Below, one piece after another: positions 1 to 8,324 of a DNA stretch of 64,000 nt. The position numbers and the translations under genes were made by a program. The DNA lies in NCBI GenBank assembly GCA_016699775.1, contig CP065010.1, positions 558,001-622,000 of the forward strand, given 5' to 3'. The number at the start of each line of letters is the position of its first letter. Position 1 is the stretch's first letter. The notes below the pieces were generated by a model. It ran no database searches. It was not told the DNA's origin and was given only the letters and a program-made list of their open reading frames with translations. The DNA comes from Candidatus Falkowbacteria bacterium (GTDB taxonomy: Bacteria; Patescibacteriota; Patescibacteriia; Patescibacteriales; Patescibacteriaceae).

Positions 1-484
1 TTCCTTTTCCTTTATATGGTTCTGGTTTTTTTAAACGTCGAATCTGAGCAGCTGTTTCACCAACAAGTTGTTTATCAATGCTTGTCAAAGTTATAATATT
101 ACCTTCAATGGCTGCCACAACTCCCGTTGGCATTTCAAAATTAACAGGGTGTGAAAAACCTAAACTTAAATTAATGGCTTTTCCGCCTCCAGCAACTTTA
201 TATCCAACTCCCTGAATTTCTAATTTTTTTTCATAACCTTGGCTAACACCAATAACCATATTCTTTATTAGACTATAAAACAATCCCCACATTGCACGTT
301 CTTTTTTATTATCTGGATTCGCCACTGAGACTTTAATATCTTCAGGCGTTAAGGAAACAGTAACTTGATTATGGACAGCCTGATGTAGCTCGCCTTTAGA
401 CGACTTAATCGTTAATATATTGTTAGCCAAAACAGCAGTAGTGCCGGATGGTAATTCAATTGGTAGTTTTCCTAGACGTGACAT
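1..484 (-). CDS. rplF: 50S ribosomal protein L6 (3' end outside window)
   Basis: Large-subunit protein L6. The ATG at 484-482 opens a reading frame beginning MSRLGKLPIELPSG, and it stays open to base 1. It contains the L6 signatures GVGYKVAGGGKAINLSLGFSHPV and, near the cut, QIRRLKKPEPYKGKG, although the first of these is split here across about residues 85-110. The stop codon lies outside the window. It follows rpsH by 10 nt in the spc-type gene order (L14-L24-L5-S14-S8-L6). There is no Shine-Dalgarno sequence before the start. Identity is secure. Confidence 0.96.
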   Translation of the reverse strand, partial: MSRLGKLPIELPSGTTAVLANNILTIKSSKGELHQAVHNQVTVSLTPEDIKVSVANPDNKKERAMWGLFYSLIKNMVIGVSQGYEKKLEIQGVGYKVAGGGKAINLSLGFSHPVNFEMPTGVVAAIEGNIITLTSIDKQLVGETAAQIRRLKKPEPYKGKG

Positions 485-494
485 ACTGGTATAA

Positions 495-896
495 TTAGTA
501 AATTTCGCAAATAACTTCCCCGCCCAAATTTCGCTTTCTGGCTTCGCGGTTAGTCATTAAGCCTTGTGAAGTTGAAAGAATTGCAATTCCTAGATTGTTT
601 AACACTCGAGGTAATTCATCTTTGCCAACATAGACACGTCGGCTTGATTTACTAATACGAGTAAGAGAAGCAATTTTTGGTTTGCCATCAGGCTTATATT
701 TCAAAACTATTTTAAGTTCATCAAAACCATCCTTGCCTTCATGAGGAATAACTTCAGCTTTAGTTACCCAACCATTTTCTTCAAGTAACTTGGCAATATT
801 AAATTTAAGCTTGCTCATTGGCAAAACAATCTCCGCCTTTTGAACAGCGGCAGCGTTTCTGATTCTTGAGAGCATGTCTGCTATTGGATCCATCAT
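495..896 (-). CDS. rpsH: 30S ribosomal protein S8
   Basis: Primary 16S rRNA-binding protein S8, 133 aa, the normal size. It begins MMDPIADMLSRIRNA and ends with the conserved STSQGLMTNREARKRNLGGE region and the terminal EVICEIY. Two adjacent ATGs are possible starts and the first is used here. The upstream sequence is AATTATATG with no Shine-Dalgarno motif, the start context seen through this operon. It lies between rpsN (13 nt) and rplF (10 nt). Confidence 0.97.
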   Translation of the reverse strand: MMDPIADMLSRIRNAAAVQKAEIVLPMSKLKFNIAKLLEENGWVTKAEVIPHEGKDGFDELKIVLKYKPDGKPKIASLTRISKSSRRVYVGKDELPRVLNNLGIAILSTSQGLMTNREARKRNLGGEVICEIY

Positions 897-909
897 ATAA
901 TTATATTGC

Positions 910-1095
910 TTACCAGCTGGACTTAGTAACTCCAGGCATATCAGTATTATTAGCTAATTCTCGAAAACAAATACGGCACAAATCAAAGTCACGCATATAG
1001 CCATGGTTTCTACCACAACGCCAACAACGTCGGACTTTTCGGGAGCTAAATTTTGGTGCTCGTTTTGCTTTTGCGATTAATGCTTTTCTTGCCAT
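910..1095 (-). CDS. rpsN: 30S ribosomal protein S14, type Z (zinc)
   Basis: Small-subunit protein S14 in its short 61-residue zinc-binding form. Two CxxC pairs, CWRC and CRIC, about 15 residues apart form the zinc ribbon. The end, MPGVTKSSW, is the usual S14 C-terminus. It sits in its standard place between rplE and rpsH, 9 nt after rplE. Confidence 0.97.
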   Translation of the reverse strand: MARKALIAKAKRAPKFSSRKVRRCWRCGRNHGYMRDFDLCRICFRELANNTDMPGVTKSSW

Positions 1096-1104
1096 ATTGA
1101 TAGC

Positions 1105-1647
1105 CTAATTATCTTTCTTAAAAGGAAATCCCAATAATTGGAATAATTCCAAACCTTCTTTTGCATTTTTTGCGGTTGTTGTGATATTAACTTCTAGACC
1201 ATGGATATTATCAACTTCATCAGCTTTAATTTCTGGAAAAGCAATATGCTCCTTAAAACCAATTGATAGATTTCCAGTTTTATCCATTTTCTTTGGATCA
1301 ACACCTCGAAAGTCTCTAACCCGAGGAAACGTAACTTTAATCAGTTTTTCTAAAAAGTCATACATTCTTTGACCACGTAAAGTGACAGCTACACCAATAG
1401 TTGTACCTTCACGAAGTTTAAATGCTGAAATTGATTTTTTAGCTTTTGCCATAATTGGCTTTTGACCAGTAATACGGGCAATGTTATGAGCAACTGCTTC
1501 CAGTTGACCTTTATCTTTAGTTAGACGCCCAACTCCGACATTCAAAGAAATTTTTGTAATTCTTGGAATGGCTAAGTCGTTTGCATAACCAAACTTTTCT
1601 TTCAAAGCTGGTTTTACTATTTTTTGGTATTGTTCTTTAAGTTTCAT
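1105..1647 (-). CDS. rplE: 50S ribosomal protein L5
   Basis: 5S rRNA-binding protein L5, about 180 aa. Conserved parts are ITKISLNVGVG, ITGQKPIMAKAKKSIS, LRGQRMYDFLEKL and the NITTTAKNAKEGLELFQLLGFPF C-terminus. I place the start at the ATG at 1647, one base after the rplX stop. An in-frame TTG at 1656 inside rplX would add three residues and is less likely. Confidence 0.97.
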   Translation of the reverse strand: MKLKEQYQKIVKPALKEKFGYANDLAIPRITKISLNVGVGRLTKDKGQLEAVAHNIARITGQKPIMAKAKKSISAFKLREGTTIGVAVTLRGQRMYDFLEKLIKVTFPRVRDFRGVDPKKMDKTGNLSIGFKEHIAFPEIKADEVDNIHGLEVNITTTAKNAKEGLELFQLLGFPFKKDN

Positions 1648-1648
1648 A

Positions 1649-1975
1649 TTAGTCAATTGCTACTTTACATTTAGTGCAGACACGAACTTTTGTGCCCTTT
1701 TTACCACCTTCACCTTTAATCAATAAATGGCTAATACGAGTCGGTTTGTTACACTTTGGACAAACTAACATTATATTAGAAAGGTTTAAAGGAGCTGCAA
1801 ATTCAACTCGTTGACCCTTTTCACCATTTTTTCGTGGTCGTAAATGTTTAATCAGTAAATTAATGCCTTCAACGCTAGCGCGCCCAGTCTCAGTAAAGAT
1901 CTGAATAACCTTTCCTGTTTTGCCTTTATCCTTGCCGGCAATTATTTTTACTTGATCATTTTTCTTAATATTCAT
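1649..1975 (-). CDS. rplX: 50S ribosomal protein L24
   Basis: L24, 108 aa, an assembly-initiator protein of the large subunit. A KOW motif (VKIIAGKDKGKTGKV) starts near residue 8. The C-terminal part carries two CxxC pairs (CPKC about residue 73, CTKC about residue 101), a putative zinc site found in part of the family. It lies between rplN (14 nt) and rplE (1 nt). The start is preceded by an alternating TA stretch with no Shine-Dalgarno motif. Confidence 0.97.
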   Translation of the reverse strand: MNIKKNDQVKIIAGKDKGKTGKVIQIFTETGRASVEGINLLIKHLRPRKNGEKGQRVEFAAPLNLSNIMLVCPKCNKPTRISHLLIKGEGGKKGTKVRVCTKCKVAID

Positions 1976-1989
1976 ATATATATCTAAAC

Positions 1990-2361
1990 TTACAAAACTT
2001 CAGGGGCTAAGGAAGCAATTTTTACATAACCGGCCTTTCGGACTTCACGTGGAATTGGACCAAAAATACGACTACCCCGTGGTTCACCATTTTTTTTATC
2101 AATGATAACACAAGCATTTTCATCAAAACGGATATAACTTCCATCAGCTCGGCGGATTTCTTTTTTAAGTCTAACTACAACAGCCAATAAAACGTCACTC
2201 TTTTTTACCATGGCGTGCGGGACAGCTTGTTTAACTGTTACAATAATACGTTCACCAATATGGGCGTAACGCTTTCGATAACCGCCAAGAACACGAATAC
2301 ACTGAACGCTTTTGGCGCCTGTATTATCGGCTACTTTTAACATTGTTTGAACTTGAATCAT
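1990..2361 (-). CDS. rplN: 50S ribosomal protein L14
   Basis: L14, 123 aa, full length. It begins [17 protein letters not shown] and contains the family signature ending in [13 protein letters not shown], with the C-terminus [10 protein letters not shown]. Located 5 nt after rpsQ in the canonical order. Confidence 0.97.
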   Translation of the reverse strand: MIQVQTMLKVADNTGAKSVQCIRVLGGYRKRYAHIGERIIVTVKQAVPHAMVKKSDVLLAVVVRLKKEIRRADGSYIRFDENACVIIDKKNGEPRGSRIFGPIPREVRKAGYVKIASLAPEVL

Positions 2362-2366
2362 ACAAT

Positions 2367-2645
2367 TTAGTTATACAAAACGCGCCAGCGCTTATCTTTA
2401 CTTAATGGGCGACATTCTACAAAAGTAACTTTGTCCCCTTCATGAAACTGATTTTTTTCATCATGAACCTTATATCGACTTGTAGAAATATATCGCTTTT
2501 TATACTTTGGGTGGATTTTAGTAGATTCAACAGCAACCACAATTGTTTTGTTCATTTTATCACTTGTAACCATACCCTTAAAAGTTCGATGAGCAGTCGG
2601 TGTTGTATTCATAGATTTTATTGTAGTTTCTTTCGTAGATTTCAT
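2367..2645 (-). CDS. rpsQ: 30S ribosomal protein S17
   Basis: S17, 92 aa. The OB-fold core starts around residue 22 ([19 protein letters not shown]) and continues through [21 protein letters not shown] and the [14 protein letters not shown] end. The first 20 residues are a Ser/Thr/Lys-rich extension; a second Met at residue 12 is a possible alternative start. The ATG is preceded by the rpmC stop as TAA-TTAT-ATG. Confidence 0.96.
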   Translation of the reverse strand: MKSTKETTIKSMNTTPTAHRTFKGMVTSDKMNKTIVVAVESTKIHPKYKKRYISTSRYKVHDEKNQFHEGDKVTFVECRPLSKDKRWRVLYN

Positions 2646-2649
2646 ATAA

Positions 2650-2832
2650 TTATTGCTTGTTGATCAAAGTTAAAATCTGAGATACCAGCAAACGTTCACG
2701 TCTGATTGAACGAACATGTTTCAATTGCTTATTGGCATCTTTAAAACGTAGTTCGCGAATCTTTTCACGACTAGCTGCCAACATTTTATGCAGTTCTGGC
2801 TTTGATTTTTCTTGTAATTCCTTGAATTCCAT
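2650..2832 (-). CDS. rpmC: 50S ribosomal protein L29
   Basis: L29, 60 aa, a two-helix protein at the peptide exit tunnel. It starts MEFKELQEKSKPELHKML and has the typical RELRFKDANKQLKHVRSIRRERLLVSQI helix-helix pattern in two stretches. The junction with rplP is again TAA-TTAT-ATG, 4 nt after the stop. Confidence 0.95.
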   Translation of the reverse strand: MEFKELQEKSKPELHKMLAASREKIRELRFKDANKQLKHVRSIRRERLLVSQILTLINKQ

Positions 2833-2836
2833 ATAA

Positions 2837-3244
2837 TTAATGCTTTTTTACAAAATTACATTTAACAGGCAACTTATGTGCAGCTAATGTCATTGCCTCT
2901 CTAGCCTGAGTTTCCGTAACACCTTCAATTTCAAATAAAATCATACCAGGTTTAACAATAGCAACATAATGATCAACTGGACCTTTTCCTTTACCCATAG
3001 GCATTTCTCCACCTTTTGCCGTTACTGACTTATCAGGAAATATTCTAATCCATAGTTTACCAGTTCGTTGAACATATCTTGTGATAACTCTTCGAGCTGC
3101 TTCAATTTGGCGACTTGTTACCCAGCAGCCTTCTAGACTTTTTAGTCCATAGCTACCAAAGCCAAGATGAATCCGACGAGTTGCTTTGCCACCTCGTGTC
3201 ATTTTATGGGTTTTTCTAAATTTGGTTTTCTTTGGTGCTAACAT
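2837..3244 (-). CDS. rplP: 50S ribosomal protein L16
   Basis: L16, 135 aa, complete. It starts MLAPKKTKFRKTHK and has the conserved SRQIEAARRVITRY and IFPDKSVTAKGGEMPMGKGKG segments, ending LAAHKLPVKCNFVKKH. It contacts the A site and 5S region of the large subunit. Located 8 nt after rpsC. Confidence 0.97.
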   Translation of the reverse strand: MLAPKKTKFRKTHKMTRGGKATRRIHLGFGSYGLKSLEGCWVTSRQIEAARRVITRYVQRTGKLWIRIFPDKSVTAKGGEMPMGKGKGPVDHYVAIVKPGMILFEIEGVTETQAREAMTLAAHKLPVKCNFVKKH

Positions 3245-3252
3245 ATCAAAAT

Positions 3253-3945
3253 TTATTTCTTAACATTTTCAGTAATAACTTCGCCAGCTTCTTCGTGACG
3301 ATCAAAAATTTCACCACGATAGATCCAAACTTTAACACCAATCAAACCAAAAGTAGTTTGAGCTGCAGTTCGAGCATAATCAATATCAGCTCGCAAAGTT
3401 TGTAGTGGCAATTTTCCTGTAATCAACATTTCTCTTCGGGCAATTTCTGCTCCATTTAAACGTCCAGACAACATAACTTTTACACCAAGTGCTCCTGATC
3501 GCTCAACTCGTCCCATTGCCTGTTTCATAACTCGTTTAAAAGGCATACGCTTCTCAATTTCCAAAACCATTCCTTGAGCAACAATTTGAGCGCTTAAATT
3601 AGGGCGATCTACCTCATTAATATTTACATTAATTTCACCAGTTTTAAAGTTTTTCAAAAATTTTGTATGTAGCTTCTTCTTTAAATCTTCAATCCCTGCT
3701 CCACCACGACCAATAATTAATCCAGGCTTAGCTGTATAAATAGAAATAACAATTTTTTTACCAGAAGGGCGCTCAATCTCTACGCGATCAATACCTGCTT
3801 CACGTAAATGCTTAGTAATAAATTTACGTACTAAAACATCTTGACGAAGTTGGTCAATATAATCTCGAGAAGAGGCAAACCACTTGGAGGGCCAAGTTCT
3901 GGTTATACCTACGCGCATTACTTTTGGATTGATTTTCTGTCCCAT
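3253..3945 (-). CDS. rpsC: 30S ribosomal protein S3
   Basis: S3, 230 aa. It starts MGQKINPKVMRVGI, with the KH domain GLIIGRGGAGIEDLKKKL near residues 75-95 and the C-terminal S3 domain (GALGVKVMLSGRLNGAEIAR...). It is mRNA-entry-channel protein of the 30S subunit. Located 8 nt after rplV. The start is in a TATATATG context without Shine-Dalgarno. Confidence 0.97.
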   Translation of the reverse strand: MGQKINPKVMRVGITRTWPSKWFASSRDYIDQLRQDVLVRKFITKHLREAGIDRVEIERPSGKKIVISIYTAKPGLIIGRGGAGIEDLKKKLHTKFLKNFKTGEINVNINEVDRPNLSAQIVAQGMVLEIEKRMPFKRVMKQAMGRVERSGALGVKVMLSGRLNGAEIARREMLITGKLPLQTLRADIDYARTAAQTTFGLIGVKVWIYRGEIFDRHEEAGEVITENVKK

Positions 3946-3953
3946 ATATATTT

Positions 3954-4520
3954 TTATCCAGCTTTTCGATTAAATATTTTTGAAGTAAACCCTTGTTTAC
4001 CTCCACCTTTACCGCCACGTCCTTCACGTCGTGGATCAATAATCTTCTTGTCCTTTTCTTCAGAAGTATCAGATGGTTTAGTAATTGGCTTTTCTGCGGA
4101 CTTAATTCCTTCGTCTTCTTTTGGAGCTATGCCAAGTTTCATTGGTTCATCAACTTTTTGTTTTCGTCCTGTTTTAACTCCACTGTCATTAATTTCAGCC
4201 AAAGTTATATTAATATGGCTCATTCTCTTTAACAAAGGAGTAGCACGACCATGAGCTCTTGGCAACCAACGTTTTAAAACCGGACCGCAATCAACACGAA
4301 TTTCTTTAATATACAAATTATCTTCAGTTAAATCAAAGTTATGGGTTGCATTTGCTACTGCTGAATCAAGCACTTTGCGCACAGGCATAGCTGCTAATTT
4401 ACCAACAAATTGCAATTGATCCAAAGCTGGCTTAACTTTAAGGCCTTTTAACAAGCCAATAACAAGCCGTACTTTACGAGGTGATATTTTAATATAGCGA
4501 GCTGATGCTTTTACTTCCAT
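3954..4520 (-). CDS. rplV: 50S ribosomal protein L22 with long C-terminal extension
   Basis: The L22 domain covers roughly residues 1-112 (MEVKASARYIKISPRKVR at the start, PRAHGRATPLLKRMSHINI near its end). The total of 188 aa is about 75 more than the usual length. The extra C-terminal part is hydrophilic and charged, rich in Lys, Glu and Gly (for example EEKDKKIIDPRREGRGGKGG), and is probably disordered. Located 8 nt after rpsS in the S10-type cluster. Confidence 0.95.
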   Translation of the reverse strand: MEVKASARYIKISPRKVRLVIGLLKGLKVKPALDQLQFVGKLAAMPVRKVLDSAVANATHNFDLTEDNLYIKEIRVDCGPVLKRWLPRAHGRATPLLKRMSHINITLAEINDSGVKTGRKQKVDEPMKLGIAPKEDEGIKSAEKPITKPSDTSEEKDKKIIDPRREGRGGKGGGKQGFTSKIFNRKAG

Positions 4521-4528
4521 ATAAATAT

Positions 4529-4813
4529 TTATTTACCTTTAGCTTGTTCTTTAGCCATCTTACCACCATGGCTAACAAATTTTCTGGTTGGGGAAAATTC
4601 ACCAAACTTATGTCCAACCATATTTTCTGTTACTAGAACTGGAATATGTACTTTACCATTATGAACACCAAAGTTAAAACCAACCATTTCAGGAGTAATT
4701 GTTGAAGCACGATCCCAAAGCTTAAGAACGGTTTTATCACCTGGTTTAAGGTTTAGCACTCTTTTCTGGAGACGTTCATTAACGTATGGTCCTTTTTTTA
4801 GACTTCTAGACAT
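4529..4813 (-). CDS. rpsS: 30S ribosomal protein S19
   Basis: S19, 94 aa. It starts [15 protein letters not shown] and contains the signature [18 protein letters not shown], with a short Lys-rich tail. Located 8 nt after rplB. Confidence 0.97.
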   Translation of the reverse strand: MSRSLKKGPYVNERLQKRVLNLKPGDKTVLKLWDRASTITPEMVGFNFGVHNGKVHIPVLVTENMVGHKFGEFSPTRKFVSHGGKMAKEQAKGK

Positions 4814-4821
4814 AAGGCTGA

Positions 4822-5664
4822 TTAAAGTTTCTTGCCATTTCGGCGAGTAATAATTAATTTATTTGAATGTTTTTTTCCTAAACGAGTTTTAACACCATAG
4901 GCATTCTTTCCCCATTTAGTTTTTGGATGCTTTAAACCGATAGGCTGATTACCTTCACCACCACCATGTGGGTGATCATTTGGGTTCATAGCTGTTCCAC
5001 GAACTGTTGGACGAACACCAAGATAACGACTGCGACCAGCTTTACCCAATGTAACGTGACGACGATCAGCATTTCCAACTTGACCAATAGTGGCTAAACA
5101 TTCTTTCTTTACCAAACGAATTTCACCAGATGGTAATTTTAACTGAGCAAACTTCTTTTCAACTGACATGACATACACTGAATTTCCTGCCCCGCGAGCT
5201 AAGCGACCACCTTGGCCTGGTTCAATTTCTACATTATGAACTGCTAATCCAACCGGAATAAATTCTAAAGGCATAGTGTTACCAACTTTTGGCTCAACTA
5301 AGGTTTTTGAACTTATAATATCCATTCCAACACTCATTCCAACTGGGGCAATAATATATCGCTTTTCGCCATCTTTATAATTTACTAAAGCAATACGTGG
5401 TCCACGATTTGGGTCATATTCAATGGTTATTACTATTCCTGGGACATCAAGTTTATCACGTTTAAAATCAACAATACGAATATAGCGTTTAACACCGCCT
5501 CCTTGGTGACGAACAGTAATCTTACCCTGTGCATTTCGGCCAGCATGCTGCTTTCGGAAAAGTAACAAAGAACGTTCTGGAGTCTTTGAAGTAATATCAG
5601 AAAAATCTTCGAAAGTTGCCGATCGACGTCCTGGAGTTGTTGGTTGTGCTTTTTTTATAGCCAT
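4822..5664 (-). CDS. rplB: 50S ribosomal protein L2
   Basis: L2, 280 aa, full length, needed for subunit association and the peptidyl transferase centre. It shows [32 protein letters not shown] core (here [15 protein letters not shown]) and the catalytic-centre loop [18 protein letters not shown] with its conserved His. The end [17 protein letters not shown] is standard. Start context TAATTATATG; 4 nt after rplW. Confidence 0.97.
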   Translation of the reverse strand: MAIKKAQPTTPGRRSATFEDFSDITSKTPERSLLLFRKQHAGRNAQGKITVRHQGGGVKRYIRIVDFKRDKLDVPGIVITIEYDPNRGPRIALVNYKDGEKRYIIAPVGMSVGMDIISSKTLVEPKVGNTMPLEFIPVGLAVHNVEIEPGQGGRLARGAGNSVYVMSVEKKFAQLKLPSGEIRLVKKECLATIGQVGNADRRHVTLGKAGRSRYLGVRPTVRGTAMNPNDHPHGGGEGNQPIGLKHPKTKWGKNAYGVKTRLGKKHSNKLIITRRNGKKL

Positions 5665-5668
5665 ATAA

Positions 5669-6103
5669 TTATACGCCTTCGTATAGACTAATAGTTTTAC
5701 CCTTTGGTAGGGTTACCATAGCTTTTTTCCAATCTTTTCGACGACCAATTGTTGAACCAATTCGTCGAGCTTTACCTTCACTTCTAATAATATTAACTTT
5801 AATTGGAGTTACACCATATACATCTTTAACGGCTTTAGCAACCTCAATCCGGTTAGCATTAAGTGCCACTGCAAAAAAATACTGGTTTAATGATTGTTGG
5901 TGAGAAGCCTTTTCTGAAATCAATGGACGAACTAAAACTCTGTAAGCCTGAGATGGGTTATTAGAATTTGTCTTTTTTTCTGCACCTGCATTTTTTGCAT
6001 TTTCTTCAGCATACAATGTTTTCATTCCGCCATTAACGGACTCAGTCTTCTTTGACTTAGGTTCATCACTGTTATTCTTTGTTGCTGTTTTAAATATTGC
6101 CAT
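5669..6103 (-). CDS. rplW: 50S ribosomal protein L23 with N-terminal extension
   Basis: L23 near the peptide exit tunnel. The conserved domain begins about residue 54 (YRVLVRPLISEKASH) and ends with GRRKDWKKAMVTLPKGKTI. I use the ATG at 6103, which follows the rplD stop as TAA-TTAT-ATG, giving 144 aa. A frame open further upstream to 6139 would overlap rplD and is rejected. The first roughly 50 residues are a hydrophilic Lys/Asn/Glu-rich extension not usual for L23. Confidence 0.94.
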   Translation of the reverse strand: MAIFKTATKNNSDEPKSKKTESVNGGMKTLYAEENAKNAGAEKKTNSNNPSQAYRVLVRPLISEKASHQQSLNQYFFAVALNANRIEVAKAVKDVYGVTPIKVNIIRSEGKARRIGSTIGRRKDWKKAMVTLPKGKTISLYEGV

Positions 6104-6107
6104 ATAA

Positions 6108-6755
6108 TTAACTCTTATATCGTTCTTCAATTTGAGCAATTGCCTTTTTGGTAATTACTACATGACGGTATTTTAAAACATCAACCAAGTTAATATTATC
6201 AACACCTAATAATTTTACACCTTGTAAGTTACGGGCAGAATTTTTTACCATTCCTTCTGGCATATTTTCAATAATCAACATACTAGTTTTATCAGCTGTA
6301 AAAACCTTAGTCTTCATATTTTCAACAAGTGCATTAAAAACTTTAGTCTTATATTCTGTCATTGATAATTCATCTAAAATTGCCATCTGCTTGCTTGCAA
6401 CTTTATCGGATAAAGCCACACGCAACGCCTGTCGCTTCATTTTAACATTCAAGCCTTTTGAAAAATTACGGCCTTTTGTTGGACCAAAAGTAACACCACC
6501 ACCAATCCAAATTGGACTTCGGCTTGAACCAACACGAGCACGACCAGTTCCTTTCTGTCGCCAAGGCTTTTTTCCACCACCGCGAACTTCACTTCGGTCT
6601 TTTGTGTGTGCTAAAACCTGACGTTCGTTTGCTCTCTGAGCTACAACAGCTTGATGAACTAAACTTTCATTTTTTGGTTGGCCAAAAACTTTATCGGAAA
6701 GTTCTGTTTCACCGACATTTTCTCCTTTTTCGTTGTAGATGATTTCTTTAATCAT
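6108..6755 (-). CDS. rplD: 50S ribosomal protein L4
   Basis: L4, 215 aa, complete. The conserved loop GGGKKPWRQKGTGRARVGSSR (split: GGGKKPWRQKGTG then RARVGSSRSPIWIGGG) lies near residues 59-88, followed by SKGLNVKMKRQALRVALS. In E. coli L4 also represses the S10 operon by attenuation. A candidate attenuator sits just upstream of rplC here (7674-7708), though whether L4 acts on it is unknown. It starts 1 nt after the rplC stop. Confidence 0.96.
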   Translation of the reverse strand: MIKEIIYNEKGENVGETELSDKVFGQPKNESLVHQAVVAQRANERQVLAHTKDRSEVRGGGKKPWRQKGTGRARVGSSRSPIWIGGGVTFGPTKGRNFSKGLNVKMKRQALRVALSDKVASKQMAILDELSMTEYKTKVFNALVENMKTKVFTADKTSMLIIENMPEGMVKNSARNLQGVKLLGVDNINLVDVLKYRHVVITKKAIAQIEERYKS

Positions 6756-6756
6756 A

Positions 6757-7671
6757 TTAACTATTAGATGGTGTTTCAGTTTTTGTAGGCTCTACTTCTT
6801 CTTCAGATGTAACCTTAGTTTCCGCTTCAGCTGTTTCTACAACAACCTGAGCTTCTGCTTCTTTTGTTTCAACCTCTGGATTTTCTGCTTCTTTTACTTC
6901 TTCAACAACTTCTGACTCTACAACTAGTTCAACAGGAGTCTCTGTAACTTCAGTAGTTTCAGTAGTGGCTTCACTTCCCTCTTCAAGGTTTGCAGTTTCT
7001 TCGGCTACAACAGGTTCTTCAACTTTTGCTTCTGGTAAACCAAGTTCTAAGTCACCGTTGCCGGATAATAGGACTAGTCCATTACGAGCACCTGGGATTG
7101 CTCCTTTAATGAAAATAGTGTTAGTTGCTTCGTCAACAGAAACAATTTTTACATCATGCAGAGTTACTCTATCGCCACCCATACGGCCTCCCATACGCAT
7201 ACCTTTAAAAACGTGTTGGACACCACCGGCTCCAACTGATCCAGACATACGCAATTGATCTTTATTACCATGAGTTGCATCCTGACCATGAAAACCATGA
7301 CGCTTAACAACTCCTTGAAAACCTTTACCTTTTGAGGTGCCTGTGATGGTTAATGTATCACCTGGTTTAAAAGTTTTTACAGATATTGTATCACCAGCTT
7401 TTAGTTCAGAGGCAGTTTCACTAGCTGGAAGTCTGAATTCACGAACAAAACGAAAATCACCTAAATTTTTAAAATGTCCACGTAATGGTTTAGTAATTAA
7501 ACTTGCTCGACGCTTACCATAACCAACCTGAACAGCAGAATAGCCATCTTTTTCAGAATTTTTTAATTGAATAACAGTGCAAGGACCAGCTTCAATCTGA
7601 GTCACCGGTATAACCGTTTCCCCTTGCCAAATCTGTGTCATATTCACTTTTTTTCCAAGAATGAATTTCAT
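6757..7671 (-). CDS. rplC: 50S ribosomal protein L3 with acidic C-terminal tail
   Basis: L3, 304 aa. The L3 domain is residues 1 to about 208: MKFILGKKVNMTQIW at the start, GTSKGKGFQGVVKRHGF, MGGRMGGDRVTLHDV and GAIPGARNGLVLL. Residues about 210-304 are an extension composed mainly of Glu, Val, Thr and Ala (for example EEVKEAENPEVETKEAEA). Ordinary bacterial L3 stops near 210. The tail is strongly acidic, which is unusual for an rRNA-binding protein. The gene follows a roughly 200-nt leader. Confidence 0.95.
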   Translation of the reverse strand: MKFILGKKVNMTQIWQGETVIPVTQIEAGPCTVIQLKNSEKDGYSAVQVGYGKRRASLITKPLRGHFKNLGDFRFVREFRLPASETASELKAGDTISVKTFKPGDTLTITGTSKGKGFQGVVKRHGFHGQDATHGNKDQLRMSGSVGAGGVQHVFKGMRMGGRMGGDRVTLHDVKIVSVDEATNTIFIKGAIPGARNGLVLLSGNGDLELGLPEAKVEEPVVAEETANLEEGSEATTETTEVTETPVELVVESEVVEEVKEAENPEVETKEAEAQVVVETAEAETKVTSEEEVEPTKTETPSNS

Positions 7672-7878
7672 ATGTAGAAAAAATAAAAACCGGTTTTCAT
7701 AAACCAGTCATCTTTATGCGTCTTATAAGTTAACACTACGTTAACTTGTTTGTTGCTATACAGCAAATTGTGACGATAGAAATGAATGCTTGATTTATGT
7801 TGTTCCTTCTCGGTATGGCTAGTTCTCTGCCCACTGCTCGCAATTGCGAGATTAAGCAAATAACACCATATCGGTTTT
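7672..7878 (-). promoter_or_regulatory. structured leader between rpsJ and rplC
   Basis: About 207 nt separate the restored rpsJ stop from the rplC start, while all neighbouring ribosomal genes are spaced 1-15 nt. On the minus strand the leader holds a palindrome CTCGCAATTGCGAG, small hairpins TTGCTGTATAGCAA and GTTAACGTAGTGTTAAC, then the terminator at 7674-7708. This layout (hairpins followed by a terminator immediately before the coding region) suggests a transcription-attenuation leader for the rplC operon. No known r-protein leader class is recognised. Confidence 0.55.
7674..7708 (-). terminator. intrinsic terminator or attenuator before rplC
   Basis: On the minus strand ACTGGTTT and AAACCGGT form an 8-bp stem (one G-T pair) with a 4-nt loop, followed directly by TTTTTATTTTTTC. 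It ends only 3 nt before the rplC start, so it either ends the str-type operon or acts conditionally. Confidence 0.75.
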
Positions 7879-8237
7879 TTACATTTTGATTTCAATATCA
7901 ACGCCCGTAGGCAAATTTAAATTACTTAAAGCTTCAATCGTAGCGGCTGAAGGTTCAATAATGTCCAATAAACGCTTGTGAGTTCTCATTTCAAACTGGT
8001 CACGAGCATCTTTATGAACAAAAGTTGACGCATTGACAGTATACTTTTTTTTTCTGTTTGTAAAGGAATTGGGCCATATAGATGGGCTCCAGTTCGTTTA
8101 ACAGTCTGAACAATAATTTTTGTAGACTGGTCAATGATTTTGTGATCAAACGAACGAATCTTAATTCTAACTCGTTGTTTAAAATCGGTAGCAGGCGCTG
8201 CTGCTTTAACAACTGGCTTGCTCGTAACTTCGGTCAT
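7879..8237 (-). CDS. rpsJ: 30S ribosomal protein S10, broken by a 1-base frameshift
   Basis: The first 67 residues read as S10 ([37 protein letters not shown]). At the run of nine A (plus-strand T at 8045-8053) the frame breaks. Adding one A restores [39 protein letters not shown] and the normal end GVDIEIKM, with stop at 7879-7881. The uncorrected frame stops at 7986 after 83 aa. S10 is essential, so a homopolymer miscount in the assembly is the likeliest cause. The N-terminus has a short Ala/Val/Pro-rich extension. Confidence 0.9.
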
Positions 8238-8293
8238 ACGGTGAAATTCTAAATAATGTATTTCTGACTTATTAATGTTAAGTACAGATTACC

Positions 8294-8316
8294 CCCTCGG
8301 TCAACTGACCGAAGGG
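8294..8316 (-). repeat. intercistronic hairpin between tuf and rpsJ
   Basis: Plus strand TCGGTC-AACT-GACCGA is a perfect 6-bp stem extended by CCC/GGG with one bulged A. There is no T tract on the minus strand, so it is not a standard terminator. It may stabilise or process the mRNA. Similar G+C-rich hairpins lie at 9544-9561 and 12171-12188. Confidence 0.6.
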
Positions 8317-8324
8317 ATCTATCT

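Noticed and set aside
7668..7901. Frame within the rpsJ-rplC leader
   Set aside because: It overlaps the terminator and the end of S10, and its protein has no family resemblance.
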